From an uncultured Solobacterium sp. (GTDB lineage Bacteria > Bacillota_I > Bacilli_A > Erysipelotrichales > Erysipelotrichaceae), in assembly GCA_938041275.1 (NCBI GenBank), contig CALISH010000049.1, positions 1 through 7,726 of the forward strand: a stretch of 7,726 nucleotides of DNA, written 5' to 3'. The notes under the pieces were generated by a model, which saw only the letters and a program-made list of their open reading frames with translations, was not told where the DNA came from and did not search any database. Shown piece by piece: positions 1 through 5,607 of this stretch. Position 1 is the first letter of the stretch, and each line of letters starts with the position of its first letter. The position numbers and the translations under genes were made by a program.

Positions 1-1025
1 TCTCGATATGCTTTCACATTTCTTGACTGTACTTGTCTATATTTTTTTTGGATAGGTTCACTATAAATTTCTAACTTTTTTTCGTTTTTTATATTTTTGT
101 CGTAGTATTTTAGTGCAATACATTTTTCGGATGGCCTTCCTGAAATCTTATGATTAGCACAATCAACTCTCCAGAAAAGATAATGGAATTCATTCACGTC
201 AGAATCGAGAATAGGATTTGGAAATCTGTGACCCCAAAAGCAATATTGAGTCCATCTGCTACCTCGACTGGTTCCGGTATATATATTATTTATATAGACT
301 ATTTCGCTATTGGTAGAGTTTGTATGGGTGTTTCCTATAGAAAACTGCTCCGGTTCTCCAAATATACTATTTAAAAAGTATAATTGGCCATAGCTATCTA
401 AAAGACTAGTTTCAATTTGATTTTTGTTAAATGATTTCTCTGTGTTATCACGACGTGCTATTTCTGAATTTAGATAGTTATAGTAGTCAGTGAGAATAAC
501 GTTTTTACATAAATCTTGAAAGTTTGATATTACACCATTTAATTTCTTGATATCGATAATAACGGTTGAACCATCATTTTTGTACTTGTCATCAGTATAC
601 ATAATTCCTGTTTTTACATATGCAGTATAAATCTGATTTCCTGGTAGATTTTTATATCCAATATTTTCATCTTTGGATAATGCATCGTTTAGTTGATTTT
701 TATAGTTTTCAATTTGCTCATTATGCTCCGATGTGTTTGTTTTATCCTCGATAATGAGTGCATATTGATTATCTTGATTATCCTTAAATAGTACGAGTAC
801 ATCAATTCTGTTGAATTGCTTTAATGCTTTCACCTCTTTATATATATCTTTTTTATTCTCACCAAGAAATAAATCAAGCATAGCTTTTCCATATTTATAA
901 TATGGATCATCTGTGTCTTCCTTTACAGCTAGCCAATTAAGACTCCAGCAGAAGAAGGCATCTTGGGAAAGCTCTGATGTTGCGAAGTTAAATAGGTTGT
1001 TTGTTTTAGGTTTATTGTTAGTCAT
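1..1025 (-). CDS. PD-(D/E)XK superfamily nuclease-like protein (PDDEXK_4-like), C-terminus cut by window edge
   Basis: This frame is open from the ATG at 1025 to the left edge: 341 complete codons with no stop, so the gene is partial. Near the N-terminus is an ELSQDAFFCW segment (residues 18-27), typical of PDDEXK_4-type proteins and supplying a helix glutamate (E18). A nuclease core follows: D75 in RIDVLVLF, then E93-D94-K95 at the end of the next predicted strand, and Q104-x3-Y108 (QIENY), the pattern seen in RecB-like nucleases. Residues from about 200 on (WGHRFPN, FHYLFWRVD) are unfamiliar and may form a target-recognition or accessory region. The protein has no signal peptide or membrane segment, so it is probably cytosolic. 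It is the second gene of an operon, 23 bp after the WYL regulator. Nuclease activity is inferred from motifs; the DNA or RNA substrate and a defence role are not shown. Family assignment was made from memory of the motif pattern. Confidence 0.82.
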   Translation of the reverse strand, partial: MTNNKPKTNNLFNFATSELSQDAFFCWSLNWLAVKEDTDDPYYKYGKAMLDLFLGENKKDIYKEVKALKQFNRIDVLVLFKDNQDNQYALIIEDKTNTSEHNEQIENYKNQLNDALSKDENIGYKNLPGNQIYTAYVKTGIMYTDDKYKNDGSTVIIDIKKLNGVISNFQDLCKNVILTDYYNYLNSEIARRDNTEKSFNKNQIETSLLDSYGQLYFLNSIFGEPEQFSIGNTHTNSTNSEIVYINNIYTGTSRGSRWTQYCFWGHRFPNPILDSDVNEFHYLFWRVDCANHKISGRPSEKCIALKYYDKNIKNEKKLEIYSEPIQKKYRQVQSRNVKAYR

Positions 1026-1033
1026 AGTATTTT

Positions 1034-1038
1034 CCTCC
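1034..1038 (-). promoter_or_regulatory. Ribosome binding site of the nuclease-like gene
   Basis: On the minus strand GGAGG lies 8 nt before the ATG at 1025. It fixes the start of a gene whose other end is outside the window. It lies in the 23-nt gap after the WYL stop codon, which supports co-transcription of the two genes. Confidence 0.85.
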
Positions 1039-1048
1039 GTTTTGACTA

Positions 1049-2017
1049 TTATTGTGTTTTACTTGTGATGTATTTATTCTGAAGGATACTAGATGTGATT
1101 TGGTCTTTTAACCATATTGGTGATAATACTTCTGCATATTGTAAGTATTGCAATGCCCAGAATTTAATACCGCGAGGTGGTACGTGAACTGTAAATTCAA
1201 ATTCTGTGTCAGAGGTTTTTCTGATGAAGATATTTGTTCCAAAGCGGTCGATTACATCATCTAGGATGATGTTGTCACATCGCATTGTTATAGATTCGGG
1301 TTTACCGGAGAATGCATAAACTGCATCCATGGTATCCTCTTTTCTTTCATATTCTTTATCCCACGATGAAGCTTGAATCATAACATCTTTCATGTGATCA
1401 ATACGATAAAGACTGGTATTTAGTTTCCCTGACAGATTACATATTAGATAGTAATGTTCATTCATGTATACCATGCCATATGGATTAACAATGTAGGGCT
1501 TTTCTCTACGTTTTTTTAAGGTTTTATTGATATCGTATTTTAGATACGAAAATGATACTTGTTTCTTATCTTGGATTGCTTCATCAAGTACTTCGATATT
1601 CAAGAAGACTTCTCGATTATCGGATTTCTTATTTGAACGTATAACTTTTAGGTGTGTATATTTCTTTCTTTGATGCATGCTGAGTTGGTTTTGAAGCTTT
1701 GATATAAGATCAGAAGATTGTTTATTGGAGATAAAAGGAAATGTGTAGACGGCATTTGTTAATAGTAGAATTTCTGATTGCTCGAATGCTCGACTTTGAA
1801 GATAATAGCCAATCTTGTTATCCTCAAATGTTGAAATGTCATATCCAAGATCTAATAACAATGTGATTGAAGAGTAAATGGTTCTTCTATCAGGTTGAAT
1901 ATGATAGAGTAGATGCATTTTTTGTCGGATTTCCTGCATGGATAGAATGTGATTTTCATCAGAGTACTCACGTAGAACATGTAGTAAACAGATTGTAATT
2001 GCTCGATCAGTCTTCAT
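1049..2017 (-). CDS. WYL-domain transcription regulator
   Basis: A 322-residue protein with the usual three-part layout of WYL regulators. Residues about 1-75 form a DeoR/HTH_11-like winged helix, including QPDRRTIYSSITLLLDLGYDI. Residues about 138-215 form the WYL domain, with VSFSYLKYD, KPYIVNPYGMVYMNEHYYLI and YRIDHM. The W-Y-L triad appears here as Y189-Y190-L191, and R205 matches the conserved arginine of the ligand pocket. Residues about 240-315 form the C-terminal WCX extension (ITMRCDN to FWALQYLQYAEVLSP). GAGGAA sits 8 nt before the ATG. In known cases such as BrxR and CapW these proteins bind inverted repeats and repress defence operons until a nucleotide or nucleic-acid signal appears. 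Here it heads an operon with a nuclease-like protein and probably controls that operon, perhaps through the TGTACA boxes upstream. Its ligand and its sign of regulation are unknown. Confidence 0.9.
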   Translation of the reverse strand: MKTDRAITICLLHVLREYSDENHILSMQEIRQKMHLLYHIQPDRRTIYSSITLLLDLGYDISTFEDNKIGYYLQSRAFEQSEILLLTNAVYTFPFISNKQSSDLISKLQNQLSMHQRKKYTHLKVIRSNKKSDNREVFLNIEVLDEAIQDKKQVSFSYLKYDINKTLKKRREKPYIVNPYGMVYMNEHYYLICNLSGKLNTSLYRIDHMKDVMIQASSWDKEYERKEDTMDAVYAFSGKPESITMRCDNIILDDVIDRFGTNIFIRKTSDTEFEFTVHVPPRGIKFWALQYLQYAEVLSPIWLKDQITSSILQNKYITSKTQ

Positions 2018-2072
2018 ATGATTGGTTCCTCATTCAAAATGAAATGTATGTGATATTAGTTTCGATGTTTGT

Positions 2073-2101
2073 ATTATAGTTTGTAGATATGTACAAAAAA
2101 A
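2073..2101 (-). promoter_or_regulatory. Promoter of the WYL-nuclease operon
   Basis: On the minus strand a perfect TATAAT (2078 to 2073) lies about 55 bp before the WYL start codon. The -35 position, 17 bp upstream (2101 to 2096), is only TTTTTT and a poor match. A perfect -10 with a weak -35 flanked by repeated boxes suggests a regulated or weak promoter. The transcript would begin near 2066. Confidence 0.55.
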
Positions 2102-2107
2102 TGTACA
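2090..2107. promoter_or_regulatory. Twin TGTACA boxes, candidate operator of the WYL-nuclease operon
   Basis: TGTACA occurs at 2090-2095 and again at 2102-2107, separated by six A. Each box is itself a palindrome, and together they straddle the -35 position of the minus-strand promoter. A protein bound here would block or alter RNA polymerase. The nearest regulator is the WYL protein, which makes autoregulation the simplest reading. The binding protein is inferred. Confidence 0.45.
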
Positions 2108-2174
2108 GCTGAGGATGATTTCTGAAGTAGCTTATATAAGTTAATTGTAAAACTGTTTTGTTTATTTTCAAGAC

Positions 2175-2198
2175 ACTGTATAAATCAGAAAATACAGT
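2175..2198. repeat. 7-bp inverted repeat in the divergent region
   Basis: ACTGTAT at 2175-2181 is mirrored perfectly by ATACAGT at 2192-2198, with a 10-bp AT-rich spacer. The half-site spacing of 17 bp is near what a dimeric regulator on one face of DNA would need. It lies between the two divergent promoters, about 37 bp upstream of the -35 of the XRE gene, and has no T-tract for a terminator. Whether the XRE or the WYL protein, or neither, uses it cannot be told from sequence. Confidence 0.4.
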
Positions 2199-2234
2199 AA
2201 TACATTTATAGATAGCGAATAACAATAAATTTGT

Positions 2235-2263
2235 TTGAGTATTAGTATGCTATCATCTATATA
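2235..2263 (+). promoter_or_regulatory. Probable promoter of the XRE-type regulator gene
   Basis: TTGAGT (2235-2240), a 17-bp spacer and TATATA (2258-2263) match the sigma-A layout with four of six positions in each box. An overlapping alternative is the extended -10 TGCTATCAT (2248-2256). Either gives a short leader before the GAGGG ribosome binding site at 2279-2283. Confidence 0.45.
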
Positions 2264-2291
2264 AGAGATTAGATTTACGAGGGTAGCCATT

Positions 2292-2756
2292 ATGGAAAAT
2301 AAAGAGAAAAGTATGTTTCAAGAAGCTCGTATGAAGCTGAAACTAACACGAAATAAAGTAGCGGACTTATCAGATGGTTTTTTCAATGAGAGTCGTTTAG
2401 AGAAGATTGAAACTGGTAAGCTTGAAATTCATCCTGAAGAAGTTGTGAAGCTTGCGGAAATCTATAAGGATAAAGAGTTATGTAGTACATTCTGTGCAAC
2501 GGAATGCCCAGTTGGAATCAAGCGTGGAATGAAGGTTGTCAAAGAGAAGAACTTATCTCAGATTGTGTTGGAGATGCTTGCGACTTTGCAGTCTTTAGAT
2601 GAAAAGAAAGTAAGATTAATTGAAATGACAGTGGATGGCAAAATCGATGATAAGGAAATCCGCGATTTTAAAATTATTCAAGACCAACTAAAACAAATGG
2701 AGGAAACAATCCACTCTTTACAACTTTGGATTGAACATTATGTTGATAAAAACTAG
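2292..2756 (+). CDS. XRE-type helix-turn-helix protein with cysteine cluster
   Basis: A 154-residue protein. Residues about 8-60 form an XRE/Cro-type DNA-binding fold: FQEARMKLKLTR, then KVADLSDGFFNESRLEKIETGKL, with the helix, turn, recognition helix and following E-x-G pattern (E40-T-G42) typical of the family. A small cysteine cluster follows, C64, C68 and C72 (C-x3-C-x3-C) in LCSTFCATECPVG; similar cysteine stretches occur in short Firmicute HTH proteins. Residues about 88-150 are charged and helical, probably a coiled coil for dimerisation. GAGGG lies 8 nt before the ATG. The gene is divergent from the WYL regulator and 106 bp upstream of the membrane-protein gene, so it may control either one. 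DNA binding is well supported; metal or redox sensing by the cysteines is speculation, and the target genes are unknown. Confidence 0.8.
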   Translation: MENKEKSMFQEARMKLKLTRNKVADLSDGFFNESRLEKIETGKLEIHPEEVVKLAEIYKDKELCSTFCATECPVGIKRGMKVVKEKNLSQIVLEMLATLQSLDEKKVRLIEMTVDGKIDDKEIRDFKIIQDQLKQMEETIHSLQLWIEHYVDKN

Positions 2757-2792
2757 TATTTTGTAATAATCGCTAAAAATAGAGTGTTTTTT

Positions 2793-2826
2793 CGTAATAT
2801 TCGTGAAATGGGAAATGAATATTACG
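2793..2826. promoter_or_regulatory. Perfect 10-bp inverted repeat before the membrane-protein gene, candidate operator
   Basis: CGTAATATTC at 2793-2802 is matched without error by GAATATTACG at 2817-2826, with a 14-bp spacer. The repeat ends 3 bp before the -10 box TATAAT, so its arms surround the -35 position. No T-run follows on either strand, which argues against a terminator. The adjacent XRE protein is the most obvious candidate binder, but this is inference. Confidence 0.55.
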
Positions 2827-2829
2827 GGA

Positions 2830-2835
2830 TATAAT
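2830..2835 (+). promoter_or_regulatory. -10 box of the membrane-protein gene
   Basis: A perfect TATAAT lies 27 bp before the ATG. The -35 position (about 2807-2812, AATGGG) has no recognisable hexamer and falls in the spacer of the 10-bp inverted repeat, so the promoter may need help from a regulator. Confidence 0.5.
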
Positions 2836-2862
2836 GCATGTATAAAATAAGGGGATGAAATT

Positions 2863-4560
2863 ATGAATGTACAGAAGAACCCACAGTTTCATCAGTTTAG
2901 TAGAATGAAACTTTATCAAGAGAATTTAAAGAATAATACAGTGATGAGTTATGTGATAGGAATTGTTATTACACTTGTTATCGCGTGTGTTGGCTTCTAC
3001 TTTTTCTTGCCGGCAATTAATCTAAAGAGTATTCAATTCTGGGCATTTCTATTAGGAGTTGGTGCAGTGTACCTTATAGTACAGGCTCTAGTATTCTCTG
3101 TTCGTAAAGAAAAGGAAAATCTAAAGTGGATTGCGCTTGTGGAATGTATTCTCTTTGTATGCATGGTGCTAGGTAGTATTACAAGTATGCGCTTATTTCA
3201 TGCGAAGGAATATTCATCCATCTTAAAAGTTGATGAAGGCAGTACAGAAGATATTCCATCTGTTAGTGGAACAAGTTCCATTGCGTTAATGGATACCGCA
3301 AGTGCTGAGAAACTCGGTGATCGTAAGATTGGTTCGTTAAGTGATGTTGTTTCACAGTTTAATGTTGGTGAGTATATGCAGATTGACTATCAGAATAGTC
3401 CAATCAAAGTAGCACCTTTGCAATATGATGGTTTCTTTAAATGGTTTGGAAACCATGAAAATGGAATTCCGGGTTATGTAAAAGTAAATCCAGTTACGAT
3501 GGATGCGGAATATGTTGCGATGACAAGTAAGATGAAGTATGTGCCTAGTGCTTACTTCAATGAGAATTTAGAAAGACATATTCGTTTTACATATCCAACA
3601 ACGATGTTTACAAATCTTCATTTTGAAATTGATGAAGAAGGTAATCCTTGGTATATCGCTTCTACTTATACAAATAGTATTTCCCTATTTGGTGGTAAGA
3701 AGATTACAGGTGCTATCTTAGTTAATCCAATTGATGGCACAATGACAAAGCTTGATGTGAAAGATGTTCCTCGTTGGGCAGATATTATTTACCCAGGAAA
3801 TCTTATCGTAGATCAGTATAACGACTCTGCTAAATTACACCGTGGATTCTTGAATAGTATCTTTGGTCAGATTGATTGTAGACAGACTACAACCGTAGAA
3901 ATTAAGAATGAAGATGGTGATAAGAGTTATCGTACAGACTATGGATATATCGCAAAAGATGGAGATATTTGGATTTATACAGGTGTAACCTCTGTAAATG
4001 GTGATTCTAGTAATATCGGATTTATTATGGCAAATGAACGTACATCCGAGACAAAGTTTATCCTAGCTTCTGGTGCAGATGAAGGTAGTGGTATGCATTC
4101 AGCTGAAGGTGAAGTACAAGAGAAGGGATATCACGCATCTTTCCCATCATTAATCAATGTAGATGGTACACCGACATATATCATGGTATTAAAGGATGAT
4201 AATGGTTTGGTAAAAATGTATGCTTGTGTCAATGTTGAGCAGTATAACATGGTTGTGACAGCGTACAACCAAAAGGACGCAATCGAACAATATCGTCGTT
4301 TACTGAAGGGTGAAATTAGTACGGAACAAGCAAATCAAGAAGTAAATGATGCTGTAGATACTTCTAACTATAAAGAGAAGGAAATTACGGTAGCGAAACT
4401 TGAGAAGATTGATATTGGTGGTAATACTTATCTTTATATCATTGATACAGATCAAAATATTTATAAAGCAAAGTACGCTGATGTAATTAAGATGATTACT
4501 GTAAATGTTGGTGATAAGATTACTATCAAGACAGATGGTACAAATTATCTTTATGAGTAA
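2863..4560 (+). CDS. Membrane-anchored protein of unknown function with large external domain
   Basis: I do not recognise a named family for this 565-residue protein. It begins with a basic, polar cytoplasmic tail (residues 1-28), then three hydrophobic segments at about 29-49, 58-80 and 89-109. An N-terminus inside places the remaining 450 or so residues outside the membrane. That region is rich in short strands and aromatic residues. It contains two similar turns, GYVKVNPVTMDAEYV (204-218) and GAILVNPIDGTMTKLDV (283-299), hinting at repeated beta units. Residues about 505-565 look like a separate small beta domain. There are no sortase, lipobox or catalytic motifs that I can see. GGGG at 2851-2854 sits 8 nt before the ATG, and an intrinsic terminator overlaps the stop codon, so the gene is probably transcribed alone or with the XRE gene. 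A surface, sensing or envelope role is possible but unproven. Confidence 0.85.
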   Translation: MNVQKNPQFHQFSRMKLYQENLKNNTVMSYVIGIVITLVIACVGFYFFLPAINLKSIQFWAFLLGVGAVYLIVQALVFSVRKEKENLKWIALVECILFVCMVLGSITSMRLFHAKEYSSILKVDEGSTEDIPSVSGTSSIALMDTASAEKLGDRKIGSLSDVVSQFNVGEYMQIDYQNSPIKVAPLQYDGFFKWFGNHENGIPGYVKVNPVTMDAEYVAMTSKMKYVPSAYFNENLERHIRFTYPTTMFTNLHFEIDEEGNPWYIASTYTNSISLFGGKKITGAILVNPIDGTMTKLDVKDVPRWADIIYPGNLIVDQYNDSAKLHRGFLNSIFGQIDCRQTTTVEIKNEDGDKSYRTDYGYIAKDGDIWIYTGVTSVNGDSSNIGFIMANERTSETKFILASGADEGSGMHSAEGEVQEKGYHASFPSLINVDGTPTYIMVLKDDNGLVKMYACVNVEQYNMVVTAYNQKDAIEQYRRLLKGEISTEQANQEVNDAVDTSNYKEKEITVAKLEKIDIGGNTYLYIIDTDQNIYKAKYADVIKMITVNVGDKITIKTDGTNYLYE

Positions 4561-4582
4561 GAGAAAGACCTCTTACTCTTTT
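4555..4582 (+). terminator. Intrinsic terminator of the membrane-protein gene
   Basis: GAGTAAGAG (4555-4563) pairs perfectly with CTCTTACTC (4570-4578) across a 6-nt loop, followed by TTTT. The 5' arm includes the TAA stop codon of the gene. It isolates the membrane-protein unit from the sugar operon downstream. Confidence 0.85.
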
Positions 4583-4615
4583 AAAACTCACTTAATTTGC
4601 ATGCATGATATAAGT

Positions 4616-4669
4616 CTCATTGACTTTATAGTATTCTTTGAGTAATATTTTAGTAGAAATATCAATGAG
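4616..4669. repeat. 8-bp inverted repeat framing the sugar-operon promoter
   Basis: CTCATTGA (4616-4623) is mirrored perfectly by TCAATGAG (4662-4669). The left arm overlaps the -35 box; the right arm lies just after the likely transcription start and shares its last three bases with the RAT hairpin. The 38-bp distance is long for a simple operator, so chance remains possible. Confidence 0.3.
4620..4648 (+). promoter_or_regulatory. Promoter of the antiterminator-PTS-hydrolase operon
   Basis: TTGACT (4620-4625), an exact 17-bp spacer and TAATAT (4643-4648) form a strong sigma-A promoter. Transcription should start near 4655 and give a leader of about 100 nt before the antiterminator gene. That places the RAT hairpin and terminator inside the leader. 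Confidence 0.75.
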
Positions 4670-4695
4670 GAAGTTATCATGATTGAGCTTAACTC
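4667..4695 (+). promoter_or_regulatory. RAT (ribonucleic antiterminator) hairpin for the BglG/LicT-type protein
   Basis: This 29-nt element has the length and fold of known RAT sites. An outer stem GAG/CTC (4667-4669 with 4693-4695) is followed by an asymmetric loop of G against AA. A middle stem AAG/CTT (4671-4673 with 4688-4690) leads to an inner asymmetric loop TTA (4674-4676) against G (4687). An inner stem TCA/TGA (4677-4679 with 4684-4686) closes a TGAT loop. The GTTA-stem-loop-stem-GC arrangement matches that of sacB and licT RATs. Its last five bases overlap the 5' arm of the terminator, so the two structures exclude each other. The antiterminator encoded just downstream is the expected ligand. 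Confidence 0.75.
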
Positions 4696-4743
4696 GTTTT
4701 CATTAAATTATACGATTTGTATATTTTTTGAGGCGAGTTTTTT
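4691..4743 (+). terminator. Leader terminator controlled by the RAT hairpin
   Basis: AACTCGTTTT (4691-4700) pairs with GAGGCGAGTT (4730-4739), including G-U pairs, and a U-run covers 4738-4743. The region between can extend the hairpin, with TATAC (4709-4713) pairing with GTATA (4719-4723). The stem is weaker than that of the terminator at 4555, as expected for one that must be opened. It ends 14 bp before the antiterminator start codon. Confidence 0.7.
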
Positions 4744-4757
4744 CGTTGAGAGGGATT

Positions 4758-5594
4758 ATGAAAATCAAGAAAATACTGAACAATAATACTGCCGTCATTG
4801 ATGATAACGGTAACGAAGTAATTGTAATTGGAAAGGGAATTTGTTTTCAGCGTAAAGCGGGAGATTCCATTAATAGTGCATTAGTCGAGAAACGATTCTT
4901 TTTATCTTCTAATGAGTTAAATCTCAATTTACAGAAGGTGTTAGTATCTTTGCCACTAAGTGAAATCAATATTGTGGATAGAATAATCCAAAACATACGT
5001 TTATCTTTGACAAAGAAATTTAGTGACATGTTATATGTTTCTTTGTGTGATCATGTACATTATGTTTTAAAGAATTATGCAGATGGAGTTTCTGTGCGTA
5101 ATGATTTATTAAATGAAATATCGCATTTTTATCCGGATGAATATGAACTTGGGGTACAAGGCATCCAAATTATAAATGAAGAAACAGGGGTAGAACTACC
5201 GATTGATGAGGCTGGTTTTATTGCAATGCATATCATCAATTCTGAAACTGAAAATGGAATAGGTACTGCAAATGTTAGGAAGATTACTATCATTATTGAT
5301 GAAATCTTAAAAATCATATCGAATTATTTCAACGTGGAGATTGATGAAAAGTCATTGGTATATTTTAGACTAATTAGTCACTTAAAGTATTTTGCAAGGA
5401 ACATTGTTACACATCATCAATTTGGAAGTGATGATAAGAATGAAGCACTGTTAAATATGTTAAAGGAAGCATATAAAGACGCATACTTATGTGCGATAAA
5501 CATCAAACAATTTATTCATGCAAAATATGAAGTGGAAATTGGCAATGAGGAATTAACATATCTAATAATTCATATTCAACGATCAATATCATGA
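4758..5594 (+). CDS. BglG/LicT-family transcription antiterminator
   Basis: A 278-residue RNA-binding regulator. I place the start at the ATG at 4758, preceded by GAGAGGG, rather than the TTG at 4728, which lies inside the leader terminator. From the ATG the protein begins MKIKKILNNNTAVI and has the usual family length. Residues 1-55 form the CAT RNA-binding domain (KILNNN, GNEVIVIGKGICFQRKAGD). PRD1 (about 65-170) holds D98-H99 and H158 (AMHIIN). PRD2 (about 172-278) holds H208 (ISHLKYFARN) and H272 (IIHIQR). All four PRD histidines used for PTS phosphorylation are therefore present. Known relatives are inactivated when the cognate EII phosphorylates PRD1 and activated by HPr on PRD2. It should bind the RAT at 4667-4695 and open the leader terminator, controlling its own operon. 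The PTS gene follows 13 bp after the stop codon. Confidence 0.93.
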   Translation: MKIKKILNNNTAVIDDNGNEVIVIGKGICFQRKAGDSINSALVEKRFFLSSNELNLNLQKVLVSLPLSEINIVDRIIQNIRLSLTKKFSDMLYVSLCDHVHYVLKNYADGVSVRNDLLNEISHFYPDEYELGVQGIQIINEETGVELPIDEAGFIAMHIINSETENGIGTANVRKITIIIDEILKIISNYFNVEIDEKSLVYFRLISHLKYFARNIVTHHQFGSDDKNEALLNMLKEAYKDAYLCAINIKQFIHAKYEVEIGNEELTYLIIHIQRSIS

Positions 5595-5607
5595 AAGGGG
5601 GATCAAT

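Noticed and set aside
150..374. A 74-codon plus-strand frame
   Set aside because: It lies wholly opposite the nuclease-like gene, which has a better ribosome binding site, family motifs and a much longer open frame.
2034..2225. A 63-codon minus-strand frame in the divergent region
   Set aside because: Its predicted protein is low-complexity (I, Y, T, N), and the region holds promoters and inverted repeats. No homology is recognised, and it would overlap the WYL promoter.
2771..2794. Possible weak terminator after the XRE gene (A-rich and T-rich runs around GAG)
   Set aside because: The stem would be only A-T pairs with a tiny loop. Readthrough into the next gene cannot be excluded, but no convincing terminator is present.
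4598..4605. TGCATGCA palindrome upstream of the sugar-operon promoter
   Set aside because: It is a single short palindrome with no partner or known regulator motif and is likely chance.
4688..4702. A CcpA (cre)-like site in the leader
   Set aside because: It misses three of the conserved positions and is explained by the overlapping RAT and terminator arms.
4728..4757. A TTG start giving a 10-residue longer antiterminator
   Set aside because: The TTG lies inside the leader terminator. The ATG at 4758 has GAGAGGG before it and begins with the family-typical MKIKKILNNN.
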